64,000 nucleotides of DNA from an uncultured Erysipelotrichaceae bacterium (GTDB taxonomy: Bacteria; Bacillota_I; Bacilli_A; Erysipelotrichales; Erysipelotrichaceae): the NCBI GenBank assembly GCA_944325255.1, contig CALUZH010000023.1:1-64000 (forward strand). The letters are read 5' to 3'. Below are positions 45,743 to 54,822 of the stretch, piece after piece. A program made the translations under genes and the position numbers. Positions within the stretch are counted from its first letter, which is position 1; each line of letters starts with the position of its first letter. The notes beneath the pieces were generated by a model. It had not been told where the DNA came from and made no database searches. It saw only the letters and a program-made list of their open reading frames with translations.

Positions 45743-46195
45743 TCATAGTAGTATTTTATTCCACTTCTTGCCTTTTCGATAATATAAAAGTTCCGAAATG
45801 GTCGGATCATCAATAACTTGCATAATTAAATCAAAATCTAAAGAAAGCGGATATTTAGCTATATCCTTGCGAGGCAACCAAAAAACTTCTCCCTCATCGG
45901 AAGCTTTAAGTTCACCCTTAAATTTGTCGCTTTTATAAAAGAAAATAAAATAACGATCATACTTTTTAGTCTTAAACTCTTCCATACCGCATAATATAGG
46001 TTTAATGACTTCCAAACCGGTCTCTTCATATACTTCCCTTTTTACAGCGCTTATGAGATCTTCACCCTTTTTGACATGCCCGCCCGGCAAAGTCAAACCC
46101 GGCCAATCATCCTTATGCCGCATTTGACATAATATTTTATCTTCATGATATAAAAGACACATGTTGGTCAATAACACTTTTTCGCTTTTTCCCAT
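45743..46195 (-). CDS. NUDIX hydrolase
   Basis: A 150-residue protein with the Nudix box GGHVKKGEDLISAVKREVYEETGLEV complete, including REVYEE. It resembles MutT/8-oxo-dGTP-type enzymes. It overlaps the end of the cca gene by 28 bases, so the two are co-expressed. Confidence 0.92.
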   Translation of the reverse strand: MGKSEKVLLTNMCLLYHEDKILCQMRHKDDWPGLTLPGGHVKKGEDLISAVKREVYEETGLEVIKPILCGMEEFKTKKYDRYFIFFYKSDKFKGELKASDEGEVFWLPRKDIAKYPLSLDFDLIMQVIDDPTISELLYYRKGKKWNKILL

Positions 46196-47361
46196 AATAT
46201 CTTTAACTCCTTCAATACCTCAGCACGATTTTTATCAATCATTAAATAGCGCCCCTTTTTCAACAATTCACCATAGATTCTTTTATCATTAATTCCCATT
46301 TTTTCCAAATCTTCGCCCTTAATAAACGGCTTTTGCAGAAAGTCTTGATAAGCCGGATAATAATATGAAAGGATTGACCCTCTTGAGGGATTGATAATAG
46401 TAGATAAAATTATCAAATCATGAGGATTCTTGCTTTGATCAAAGGCTGCAAAGATACTTGCCTTATCATCATTTGGCTTATCAGCATAAAAATCATATGC
46501 CCAAACAAGATTAAGCACCTCGGTGATTTGTTTTTTGGAAATCAATAAATTATCTAAGAAAACCTTAGGATCAGCACTGCATTTAGCCAATAAGGCTATA
46601 AGTAAATTAAGATAGTTAAAAGCTTTGTCTTTTTTAGAAAGGGCGGCATCCAAATAAGCCTTTAAGCGGTCATCAACCGCTAAACCCTTATAAAATTCCA
46701 AATGTCCCATTTCTTTTAAATTATCAAAGTAGGCATAGGGATTTAAAGAATCAAGGGCCCGTCTGCTTTCTTCATATATCCGTTCTTTGGAAAGCATAGA
46801 AATATCCATATCTTGGCACAATTTAAAAGTTGAAGGAGCAATTTTAAAAGCCAATTGGGCACAAAAACGGGCCGCTCTTAAAACCCTTAGAGGATCTTCA
46901 ACAAATTTCTCATCATCGACATGACGCAATATACCTGATCTTAAATCTGCAAGGCCGCCATAAAAATCTAAAATTTCCCCGCTCAGCACATCTTCCAGCA
47001 AGGCATTAACCGTAAAATCCCGCCTTTGGCAAGCCTTTTTATAAGTCATATAAGGATCGGATATAATAGTAAAATCCCGATGACCCAAACCTTTTTTAAT
47101 TTCTTTGCGCGGCAAGGCTACATCAATATCCTTATCATTAAGACGATAGACCCCAAATGTTTTACCCACCTTAACAAAATCACCAAAACCCTGCAGGATT
47201 TCAGCTAAATTTTCTTCTTCAAGATTAAAGACTTCTATATCAATATCATGGCTTTCTCTTGCCAAAAGGCGATCTCGGACTATGCCGCCAACCAAGAAAG
47301 CCCGACCTCCGGCTTTTTTTATTTCCCGGGCCAAGTCTTTAAGCATCTTCTCCTCTTTCAT
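46168..47361 (-). CDS. cca: CCA tRNA nucleotidyltransferase
   Basis: A 397-residue class II enzyme. The nucleotidyltransferase head is AFLVGGIVRDRLLARESHDIDIEV (Asp pair), with RRDFTVNALLED after it. The DPLRVLRAARFCAQL region is the second conserved segment. The C-terminal part is helical without an obvious HD motif. It adds or repairs the CCA end of tRNAs. Overlaps the NUDIX gene. Confidence 0.93.
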   Translation of the reverse strand: MKEEKMLKDLAREIKKAGGRAFLVGGIVRDRLLARESHDIDIEVFNLEEENLAEILQGFGDFVKVGKTFGVYRLNDKDIDVALPRKEIKKGLGHRDFTIISDPYMTYKKACQRRDFTVNALLEDVLSGEILDFYGGLADLRSGILRHVDDEKFVEDPLRVLRAARFCAQLAFKIAPSTFKLCQDMDISMLSKERIYEESRRALDSLNPYAYFDNLKEMGHLEFYKGLAVDDRLKAYLDAALSKKDKAFNYLNLLIALLAKCSADPKVFLDNLLISKKQITEVLNLVWAYDFYADKPNDDKASIFAAFDQSKNPHDLIILSTIINPSRGSILSYYYPAYQDFLQKPFIKGEDLEKMGINDKRIYGELLKKGRYLMIDKNRAEVLKELKILWEKAKKCY

Positions 47362-47432
47362 GTCTCCATTATCACAAAAGCCAAATAAAAAATCCAGCTT
47401 CCAAACATCCCAAATATTTTCTTTTAAGGCAC

Positions 47433-47460
47433 AAAAAAAGCCAAGGCTTTTAACCTTGGC
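47433..47460 (-). terminator. Terminator of hsp20
   Basis: GCCAAGG (47440-47446) and CCTTGGC (47454-47460) with seven T on the minus strand, directly after the stop. Confidence 0.85.
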
Positions 47461-47868
47461 TTATTCAATGGTAATATACTTACGCTCTTCGATTTGTTTT
47501 CTTTCCTGGCTTGGCAAAGTCAGATGCAAGATACCGTTATCAAACTTAGCTTTGATATCTTCGACCTTCATATCATCACCGACATAAAAGCTTCTTGATA
47601 AGCTGCCGCTATAACGTTCTTGACGGATAATCTTTCCTTCATTATCTTTTTCTTCATTTTCGTTACTGCGGTTAGCGGAAATGGTAAGATAACCATCCTT
47701 AAGATCAACCTTGACATCTTCCTTCTTATAACCCGGAAGTTCAACATCCAATTCGTAATTACCGTCTTTTTCCTTAATATCGGTTTTCATTAAACTGTTG
47801 TAACGATCACCGGCAAAGGTATCAAACATATCATCAAATAAATCGTAGTACTTAGGAATATAACGCAT
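47461..47868 (-). CDS. hsp20: Hsp20 / alpha-crystallin family small heat shock protein
   Basis: A 135-residue chaperone. The alpha-crystallin domain runs from about 30 to 130: YELDVELPGYKKEDVKVDLKDGYLTISANR and FDNGILHLTLPSQERK (I-x-I/L-like NGILHLTLP motif). The tail KYITIE is a C-terminal I-x-I anchor. It holds unfolding proteins. Its promoter has a CIRCE-like operator, so HrcA probably represses it. Confidence 0.94.
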   Translation of the reverse strand: MRYIPKYYDLFDDMFDTFAGDRYNSLMKTDIKEKDGNYELDVELPGYKKEDVKVDLKDGYLTISANRSNENEEKDNEGKIIRQERYSGSLSRSFYVGDDMKVEDIKAKFDNGILHLTLPSQERKQIEERKYITIE

Positions 47869-47964
47869 ATATTAATCGCCTCCTTAGTTAAGATATATCA
47901 CTTACTATATATGGTATATATCCTTGTGGCCTCTTCCAACCACATCTATATAATAACACTTTAT

Positions 47965-47991
47965 TTAGCACTGTCAAGAGTAGAGTGCTAA
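47965..47991. promoter_or_regulatory. CIRCE operator and promoter of hsp20
   Basis: TTAGCACTG-N9-GAGTGCTAA (47965-47991) fits the HrcA consensus TTAGCACTC-N9-GAGTGCTAA with one mismatch. On the minus strand a TTGACA -35 box (47972-47977) lies inside it, followed after 17-18 bases by an AT-rich -10 region near TATAT. A T17 tract (48002-48018) lies just upstream of the promoter, an A-tract on the coding strand. Confidence 0.85.
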
Positions 47992-48257
47992 ATATTTTTT
48001 ATTTTTTTTTTTTTTTTTGCAAGCCCGGTAAAATCAACGGTTTGCAAGCATTTCCTCCTCTTGAAATTATCATTTCTTTAGGTTTGTCACCTTTTTTTCT
48101 GGTATCAGAAGTTAACTGCCATACTATGTGGTCTTGTTATATCGTTTTCAAGCCTTGCTCTATCGTTCAAATGTTCCCTCTTGTACATATCATTTTCTTT
48201 ATTTCATATAGTGTCACATTATTTCTTATATTCCGATAATGTTAATTTGCTGATATT
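47992..48257. other. Intergenic stretch with a T17 tract
   Basis: Between hsp20 control DNA and the ABC terminator I see only a 17-T run (48002-48018) and AT-rich sequence; no gene. Confidence 0.5.
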
Positions 48258-48287
48258 AAAAAAGTTCTCATGATTGAGAACTTTTTT
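48258..48287. terminator. Bidirectional hairpin terminator after the ABC pair
   Basis: AAAAAAGTTCTCA (48258-48270) with TGAGAACTTTTTT (48275-48287). T-runs flank both sides, so it can act in either direction. Confidence 0.88.
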
Positions 48288-48300
48288 ATGATGCATGTCC

Positions 48301-50016
48301 TTAGCTCAAGGATTGTTTTTTTAATGTCAAAGCCATGCGACTGCGCTTTAGATCTTTTAGACTGACTAGAAGATTGATGAAATAGTAAAGATATAAGGCA
48401 ATCAGTAAGAATAAAGCTATCAATAATTCGCTTGTTGAATAATGAACGCCCGTAAAAAGCATTCTGCCGCCGCAATAGGCCAATAATGCGCCAATAAAGA
48501 CCGATAAGCAAATAATACTATACTTATAAGTCAAATATAGGGCTTTAAGTTTGGTCAATGATACCCCTAAAGAATTTAAAATAAAGGCTTGATAAATAAA
48601 ACTCTTGGCATCAAAACGATCAAAAAGAGCGATAAAGACAACAATCAAAATAGCCAATATAATAATGATGCCGTTGAAGATAATTTCATATACGGCACTG
48701 TCATCAACGGCGATATTGCGAAGATCATATAAGGGAGAGCGAACCTTATTGTCATGATCAAAGGAGCCAATGGTATCATAACCAACTTCAGCCTCAAACT
48801 GATTAGGGTTTTCTTCAATTATCTCTTTAAGGCTCACTCTGTCTTCATAAACTTCATCTAGATCATCCATTACAGCATTTAAGTCATAATATATGGTCGA
48901 ACTTAAGGCATCGCTTTCATTGACGATACCGACAACTGTCGCAGGATATTCAAAGGTTCCCGATACCGTAACAATTTCTAATATTACTTCATCGCCAAGA
49001 GAAAGATCATTATCAATTTGGTTAATAATAATCTCATGGCTTCTGGCTTCCTTGCCTTCTACCGGTATAGCTTCTTTGGCATGATAAGGGAAAACATCGG
49101 CTCTTTTTCTTTCCCCATCTTTAATAATATTATTAATTTTAAGAATGATATCAGCCTTCCAGCTATAGGTTTTGCGAACAACTTCCAAAGGTGTTGTAAC
49201 ATCAATATACATATAATCGGCATTAAGCGTATTGGTTGATGAAGGAATATCAAAGATTTGTTTTTTAAAACTATATAATCCCCACATTCCCCCAATCATC
49301 AAAATAACTGCCAATGATAAGATAAAGCTTTTAAATGCCGTCATTTTAAAAGTTAAATAAGCTATCTTTCCCGCTCTTTTTCCTTCGGCAACTTCCGCAC
49401 TTTTCTTTTCTTTTAAACGGTCTTTAGTTTTAATGAAGGTCTTTCCTTCATAACTGTAAATGACATCATAATAGCGCTCAATCAAGTCCAAATCATGCGA
49501 TACAATTATAACGATATGCTCATGGCTGTACTTTTTAAGCATATCCATGACCACTACTTTATTAATAATATCAAGTGATTCGGTCGGCTCATCACATAAG
49601 ACAATATCCGGCTTGCCGGCTAGAGCTCGGGCAATGCCGACCCTTTGTCTTTGTCCAAAAGAAAGTTCTTTAACCTGATGGTCTTTAAAGGCATCAATCC
49701 CCAAATCTTTTAAAAGCTTAATTTCTTCATCGCTTTGTCGCTTATCGGCATGAAGAAAAATATTTTCACCGATGGTCAATTCATTGATAAGTTCATAATT
49801 TTGGAAGATCATTGCCGTCTTCCCTTTTTTAATTACATTTCCTTCATCAATCTTTTCAAAACCGGCAATGATATTAAGGAGGGTTGATTTGCCACATCCC
49901 GAAGGTCCCATCAGAACATAAAGGCCGGGATGCTCGATAGTCATATTCAGTTTTTCAAAAACTAAATTTTCACCAAAGTGTTTGCTCCCGTCTTTAATGG
50001 CAACTTTCGCATTCAT
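48301..50016 (-). CDS. ABC ATPase fused to an FtsX-like permease
   Basis: A 571-residue protein. The N-terminal ABC domain (about 1-205) has GPSGCGKSTLL, Q-loop QNYE, signature LSFGQRQRVGIARAL and Walker B IVLCDEPTESLD. Then come a membrane helix near 230-250, a large extracellular domain to about 430 and three helices. I start at the ATG at 50016 rather than 50025 because AAGGAG sits nine bases before it, and directly touches the other. It overlaps the next gene by four bases. Likely partner of the larger ABC protein. Confidence 0.87.
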   Translation of the reverse strand: MNAKVAIKDGSKHFGENLVFEKLNMTIEHPGLYVLMGPSGCGKSTLLNIIAGFEKIDEGNVIKKGKTAMIFQNYELINELTIGENIFLHADKRQSDEEIKLLKDLGIDAFKDHQVKELSFGQRQRVGIARALAGKPDIVLCDEPTESLDIINKVVVMDMLKKYSHEHIVIIVSHDLDLIERYYDVIYSYEGKTFIKTKDRLKEKKSAEVAEGKRAGKIAYLTFKMTAFKSFILSLAVILMIGGMWGLYSFKKQIFDIPSSTNTLNADYMYIDVTTPLEVVRKTYSWKADIILKINNIIKDGERKRADVFPYHAKEAIPVEGKEARSHEIIINQIDNDLSLGDEVILEIVTVSGTFEYPATVVGIVNESDALSSTIYYDLNAVMDDLDEVYEDRVSLKEIIEENPNQFEAEVGYDTIGSFDHDNKVRSPLYDLRNIAVDDSAVYEIIFNGIIIILAILIVVFIALFDRFDAKSFIYQAFILNSLGVSLTKLKALYLTYKYSIICLSVFIGALLAYCGGRMLFTGVHYSTSELLIALFLLIALYLYYFINLLVSLKDLKRSRMALTLKKQSLS

Positions 50017-52412
50017 CTCACCCATCTCCTTATCAAAGCATTAATAGCTACACTAATAAAAGTGATAAGTATTATAAGTAAAGGATTATAGTTTATAAAG
50101 GATACATAATTATAATTTAAGGCATAATGATTTATCGGAAGTACCAATAAGTAAATAAGGGCCAAAGCCAAAATTAAAGTTAAGATAAAGAAGAAGCCAT
50201 AACGCAAGATATAAATAATATTCACATTATAGTGATATATCTTAAGTAAATCCTTTTCCTTATTTTCAACCTTACGCATCATAATAGCCATTAATAAAGG
50301 AATAAAGACAATTAAAATACATAAGACAATAATAAATGGATAGAAGGTATTTAAGTTCTTATAGAAGAGGTTGGCATCATCGCCGACAACATTGCCATGG
50401 ATATTGAAAGTATTATATTGCGGATTAAAGAAATTGATGCAATCTTCAAGGAAGGATTCATAATCACTTCCCGGCACAAGAGTAAAAGATATATTATCAA
50501 AGAAGACCTTGCCTAACTCTTCTTCAGGGAGGCAATGGTAGTCATTAAAGTCATTGTGATACTCATATCCATACTTAAGGCTTACAGCACCATACTCGCT
50601 AATATCACCATATTCATCAGTTAAATGGTATGAATTATAGCCCTCATAATCATGAAAGCTTTGATACTCATCGCTTCTTATTTGTTCGGTAAGCATATCA
50701 ATAAACGGATTATCAATATAATCACTGGCAAAGTATACGTTCTTTTCACCATCGACCATTAATGATGAAATACCGGAGATCTTAAAGGAAATGGATGGCA
50801 AAAAATAATATTCTTTCGCAAATGGAAGTTGTTCTACCATAAAGAGATTAATATCGTTTGTCGCTGAGTCTTCATAGTTCCATTCATCACGAAATATCGA
50901 AAAGGAAACTTCCTTATCCAATAAATCTGTATATTCATCAGCACCCCATTCAGTAAGCAAGAAGTCGGCAAGTGTTAAATCAATAATCATTTCATTATCA
51001 TTTTCCGGCATGTTTCCATATACAATCGGAACATCATAACCATGGACTAGATAATTAAATGAAACACTGTTTTGAGCATATATATTTCTATCAAAATCAT
51101 CGGTCAAAGTATATTCTGCAAATTCTATTTGGCTGATAGATTCTTCATCTATATTTTCTGCCGCTCTAAATTCCAATATCTCATTTTCTGGAGTAATGAA
51201 AGGCCCGGAATCCGGAATCATATTTACAGCTTCATTAAAGATCAAGACATCATCAATAACAGGACCGGCTGCCTGAAGTCCCCAAAACGTTTCATCAAGC
51301 ATAGCATCAGTATACTCGCTCAAATAATAATAATTGGCAAAGGATCCCAAGTATTCAGGATAATATGATATGAAATTATAACCATCTTCATATATCCTGG
51401 CCCTATTTTGTGACCAGGAATAAGAAACAGACATAACTTCCGGATGAGAGCTTAAGAATTCATCTACATCTTTAGGGTCATAGACATCATATCTTGTCGT
51501 TTCGTAACATTCATCGTTATAGCGGTCATCATAGTAACAATTATTAATTTGGGATGTACCAATATGAGCTTCATTGGAACTTTCAATAATATTGCGGCCA
51601 TATTTAAAGGCGTTCAAATAGGAATTATTGCCCTTTGTGGTATTATATAGATTAATAGCTGTATATATTGATACCGTGCATAGTAATAAAGCCATTATTA
51701 AAAGACTATAGTATCCAAGCCGGCTTTTAAAATCTTTAAAAGTTAGATTAATATGGGCTTTAAAATCTTTTTTAAGCTTATACTTTTTTAAAGGCCGGTA
51801 ATTTAATTCTTTAATCTTTTCATCTTTGGCAATCTTGCCTTTGGCGATACGCAAAATCCTTGTGGCATAATTTAGGGCCAAGTCTTCATCATGCGACACC
51901 ATAATGATACACATAGAAGCAGAGAGACTTTTTAAGATGGTCATTACCTTAATGGTTGAATCATGATCTAAGGCACTGCATAATTCATCAAGCAATAAAA
52001 TATCCGGATTTAATAATAAAGCCTTAATAAGCTCAACTCTTTTCTTTTGGCCATTGGATAATTTATATACTTTCTTATCAGCAACTTCTTCAAGATCCAA
52101 GAGCTTAATAAACTGTCTTATGGCTTTTGGATCATTTTTGATAATGGCTAAATTGTCATATAAAGACATGGCTTCCATTAAACGGAAGTCTTGTCCGATA
52201 TAAACCAAATTACCATCAATTATTCTTTCCCCTTTAAAATCTTTGTCTTTATCGGCTATGATATTAAGTAATGTACTTTTGCCACTACCGCTAGGTCCCA
52301 AGATAAAGATAAGGCCGGTATTGTCTTTAATGCTTAGATTTAAATCATCCAAAGCTAAATAATCATTACGTTTATTATGATATGTCTTGTAGATATGTCT
52401 TAATTCCAACAT
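50013..52412 (-). CDS. ABC ATPase fused to an FtsX-like permease with a large extracellular domain
   Basis: A 799-residue protein. The ABC domain (about 1-200) has GPSGSGKSTLL, LSNGQKKRVELIKALLLNP and LLLDELCSALD, where DEL replaces the usual DEP. A helix near 235-260 is followed by a roughly 430-residue extracellular, Tyr/Asp/Glu-rich domain, then three helices. This one-plus-three topology is the FtsX/MacB type. Its promoter TTGACG/TAGAAT is strong. Such proteins export or sense peptides or antibiotics. Confidence 0.87.
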   Translation of the reverse strand: MLELRHIYKTYHNKRNDYLALDDLNLSIKDNTGLIFILGPSGSGKSTLLNIIADKDKDFKGERIIDGNLVYIGQDFRLMEAMSLYDNLAIIKNDPKAIRQFIKLLDLEEVADKKVYKLSNGQKKRVELIKALLLNPDILLLDELCSALDHDSTIKVMTILKSLSASMCIIMVSHDEDLALNYATRILRIAKGKIAKDEKIKELNYRPLKKYKLKKDFKAHINLTFKDFKSRLGYYSLLIMALLLCTVSIYTAINLYNTTKGNNSYLNAFKYGRNIIESSNEAHIGTSQINNCYYDDRYNDECYETTRYDVYDPKDVDEFLSSHPEVMSVSYSWSQNRARIYEDGYNFISYYPEYLGSFANYYYLSEYTDAMLDETFWGLQAAGPVIDDVLIFNEAVNMIPDSGPFITPENEILEFRAAENIDEESISQIEFAEYTLTDDFDRNIYAQNSVSFNYLVHGYDVPIVYGNMPENDNEMIIDLTLADFLLTEWGADEYTDLLDKEVSFSIFRDEWNYEDSATNDINLFMVEQLPFAKEYYFLPSISFKISGISSLMVDGEKNVYFASDYIDNPFIDMLTEQIRSDEYQSFHDYEGYNSYHLTDEYGDISEYGAVSLKYGYEYHNDFNDYHCLPEEELGKVFFDNISFTLVPGSDYESFLEDCINFFNPQYNTFNIHGNVVGDDANLFYKNLNTFYPFIIVLCILIVFIPLLMAIMMRKVENKEKDLLKIYHYNVNIIYILRYGFFFILTLILALALIYLLVLPINHYALNYNYVSFINYNPLLIILITFISVAINALIRRWVR

Positions 52413-52461
52413 ACTGTGTCCCCCAAATATAATAAATTATATTTTCTTTATATCTGTTTTA

Positions 52462-52490
52462 ATTCTAGGAAATAAAAATAGCTACGTCAA
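52462..52490 (-). promoter_or_regulatory. Promoter of the ABC pair
   Basis: On the minus strand TTGACG (52485-52490), a 17-base spacer and TAGAAT (52462-52467). The gene start follows with GGGGGAC as ribosome binding site. Confidence 0.75.
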
Positions 52491-52542
52491 GATAAATGGC
52501 ATTTTCTTTATTGCCAATACAATCTTTTTTTGTTCAATAAGC

Positions 52543-52573
52543 AAACATCGGCCTTAAGATAAGGCCGATGTTT
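52543..52573. terminator. Stem-loop downstream of the secreted cysteine-rich protein gene
   Basis: A 14-bp stem, AAACATCGGCCTTA (52543-52556) with its complement (52560-52573) and loop AGA. T-runs are weak on both sides, so partial read-through to the ABC genes is possible. Confidence 0.6.
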
Positions 52574-52596
52574 AGCTTTTCTAGTTTTGCCAATAG

Positions 52597-52977
52597 TTAT
52601 CTTGCGTAGTAACCGTGACACTCTGTTTTTTGAGTACTTATGCTATGACTGCCTTGTCGAGTTCCGCAAGATGTACATTTATAGTACTCAAGGCCATTTC
52701 TTTGCAAAATTAAATCTGTTCCATAAGGTTTATGCGTGCATTCAACCTCAGCTTGGACAAACCAATCCGTAGTCCATTCTCTAGTAAGGATAGTTGAACC
52801 GCCGCACAATTGGCAAACAGGCGCTCTTCTAGGAGTGATTCCCTCATCTGTTTCTTCAGCCAATACCGAAGATGTTGATACGACATTTCCAAGTCTTTCA
52901 CTTTCCTGAGCAAAGACGGAACCTGATGCAAATACAAGCATCAAGACAGAGATTAAAATAATACATGTTTTTTTCAT
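52597..52977 (-). CDS. Secreted cysteine-pair protein of unknown function
   Basis: A 126-residue protein. MKKTCIILISVLMLVFASGSVFAQ is a Sec signal peptide with an AxA-like cleavage site. The mature part has two Cys pairs, CQLCGG (about 76-81) and CTSCG (about 107-111), plus single Cys near 88 and 120. This could bind zinc or form disulfides. GGAAGGAG precedes the ATG. It is followed by the ABC pair and preceded by another small cysteine-rich exported protein, so it may be a peptide handled by that exporter; unproven. Confidence 0.8.
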   Translation of the reverse strand: MKKTCIILISVLMLVFASGSVFAQESERLGNVVSTSSVLAEETDEGITPRRAPVCQLCGGSTILTREWTTDWFVQAEVECTHKPYGTDLILQRNGLEYYKCTSCGTRQGSHSISTQKTECHGYYAR

Positions 52978-53099
52978 GACCTATGGTCTCCTTCCTTCGA
53001 GGTATTCCTCTGATTTCATAATAGATGTTTTTTCTCGTTTTGTCTGTTGACTTTTTCGGAAGGATTTATCATATAATTTGTCTACATTATATTTCTTAA

Positions 53100-53285
53100 T
53101 TAAGGTCTTGGCCACTGTTCAATTCCCAATGGAGAAATCTCATAAAAGGTGCAGTCGCATTTTTCATTTATGCAAACACCATTTAAATGATAATGCTCGC
53201 ATTCTTCACACTTTACATAAGCCCCCATAATCATCAATATGGAAAGGCTAGCAGTGGCTAAAATTTTGAATACTTTTGTTTTCAT
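53100..53285 (-). CDS. Small secreted cysteine-rich protein
   Basis: A 61-residue protein from the ATG at 53285, where AAGGAG is seven bases away; the earlier ATG at 53291 is too close to the site. MKTKVFKILATASLSILMIMGAYV is a signal or anchor segment. The mature part of about 40 residues holds six Cys (KCEECEHYHLNGVCINEKCDC). It resembles a bacteriocin or signal precursor in layout only; no known family is recognised. It is divergent from the TPR regulator. Confidence 0.7.
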   Translation of the reverse strand: MKTKVFKILATASLSILMIMGAYVKCEECEHYHLNGVCINEKCDCTFYEISPLGIEQWPRP

Positions 53286-53408
53286 TTCCATTCTCCTTTT
53301 TCTTTATTGTAATAAGAAATATACTTTTTGCGTGTTGACATTTTCAGCACTTTATTTCCGCCTTATTGTCCACACCTTACCATAAGCTCATATGATAAAA
53401 TTATAAGG

Positions 53409-54656
53409 ATGGATAAGAACGAAAATAACTCATATTTAAAAGAAATACTAGTTTGTTTTATCAAAAAGGAAATGAAGAAACAAAACCTTTCTATTCGGGC
53501 CGCAGCTTCTTTATGTTCTTTTGATGCAAAGGTTATACATCGTATTACTAAATATAATTCAGGCAATGAGAATACGATGATTGACATTCTTGGTAAAATT
53601 AACCCTTCTATCATTTGCAAAGGCGATTTAATTAATAATCTGGATAATCTTATATCGACTTATTTTTATTCATTGATTATCGACGAACTGGATAAGTCCG
53701 TTTCCTTAAGAAAAGAAATTCTTGGCAAACGTTCTATATATGAGAAGTCTGTCCTTCTATATCGATTTAAACTTTTTTTATTGATTAGCGGGGTTTATTC
53801 CTATCCTACACAGTCAATTTCTGTTGATAAAGCAATTGGATTTAAACGGCATCTTAATAAATTAAATAATGTCGATCAAAAGCTTTATTATGATGCTTTA
53901 AGCGTTTTGCACACCCAAAGCGGTTTATATCATAAAGCCATACACTTTTCTAAATCAGCACTCGCTATTGACAGTGACGATTTATATTCAGCTTATGTTT
54001 ACTATCACCTCACTCGACCACTATTTATGACCTCTGCATATGCATATGCTTTTTATTACGGTAAACGTGCATATGATTTATTTTGCAAAATAAAGGCTGA
54101 AAACAGACTAAATCGCTGCATGCAAATCCTTGCTTTGATTAGTAACAAAATCAATGATTATGAACTTTCTTTAAAAATTAATAAAATGCTTATCGATATC
54201 GCCAAGAACAACGGTGATAAAGAACTTTTGATTCATTCCTTTAACAATTATCTGTGGACTTCTATAAAAACCAAAAATAGCTCCTTGCAAAAAGAAATAC
54301 TCTCTGATGCCACTATTTATGAACCCGGTTTCTTTGATGACACTTTCTATTTACAAGCACTTTATATAAGCTACTTTTTAAATGATTATGATTTATATCT
54401 ATTATGGATTTCTAAATTCATACGAAACAGCAACAATATTTATACTTATGAAATTGATGCTATCACAGCTTATTTTGCACATGATTTAGCGAAAGCCATA
54501 GAAATTCTTGAATCTGTTCTTAAACATTTTGCTGATAATTTTCATGACGAAAAAATACTGGCAACATATTTACTAGCTGATTTATATATAAAAGAGGACG
54601 ACAAGGATAGAGTAATAAAATATCAAAATATTATCATTAACGACTCATTTCTTTAG
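53409..54656 (+). CDS. Helix-turn-helix plus TPR regulator (RRNPP-like)
   Basis: A 415-residue protein. Residues about 15-65 (IKKEMKKQNLSIRAAASLCSFDAKVIHRITKY) resemble a divergent XRE helix-turn-helix. The rest is helical with TPR-like repeats (LYHKAIHFSKSALAIDSDDLYSAYVYYHL and others). This is the layout of RRNPP regulators such as Rgg, PlcR and ComR that bind secreted peptides. The first ATG, at 53409, is taken; the frame runs upstream to a TTG at 53328. It is divergent from two secreted small proteins and the ABC pair. Confidence 0.75.
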   Translation: MDKNENNSYLKEILVCFIKKEMKKQNLSIRAAASLCSFDAKVIHRITKYNSGNENTMIDILGKINPSIICKGDLINNLDNLISTYFYSLIIDELDKSVSLRKEILGKRSIYEKSVLLYRFKLFLLISGVYSYPTQSISVDKAIGFKRHLNKLNNVDQKLYYDALSVLHTQSGLYHKAIHFSKSALAIDSDDLYSAYVYYHLTRPLFMTSAYAYAFYYGKRAYDLFCKIKAENRLNRCMQILALISNKINDYELSLKINKMLIDIAKNNGDKELLIHSFNNYLWTSIKTKNSSLQKEILSDATIYEPGFFDDTFYLQALYISYFLNDYDLYLLWISKFIRNSNNIYTYEIDAITAYFAHDLAKAIEILESVLKHFADNFHDEKILATYLLADLYIKEDDKDRVIKYQNIIINDSFL

Positions 54657-54700
54657 AATTCATAAAAATCAAAACATAACGCTGTTTAAATTTTAAAGAA

Positions 54701-54778
54701 AGAAAACTATCGAGGAAATGCAATTATAAAAACTTATTTTTTCATCAGTATTCACAATAATATCTTCTATAGTTTTCT
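54701..54778. repeat. Inverted repeat at the GC boundary before the recombinase
   Basis: AGAAAACTAT (54701-54710) and ATAGTTTTCT (54769-54778) with 58 bases between. It lies where AT-rich chromosome gives way to GC-rich recombinase DNA, so it may mark an element end. Rest of 54657-54822 shows nothing. Confidence 0.4.
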
Positions 54779-54822
54779 CCATCTCTTATACATAGCGACA
54801 CGCCTATTGTAAACGATGCCCT

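Noticed and set aside
47985-48239. An 84-codon plus-strand frame starting near the T17 tract
   Set aside because: It is low-complexity Phe from the T-run and overlaps the CIRCE box; no ribosome binding site.
53041-53100. Plus-strand promoter-like TTGACT...TATAAT
   Set aside because: The spacer is 19 bases and it would drive antisense RNA into the small cysteine-rich gene; not convincing.
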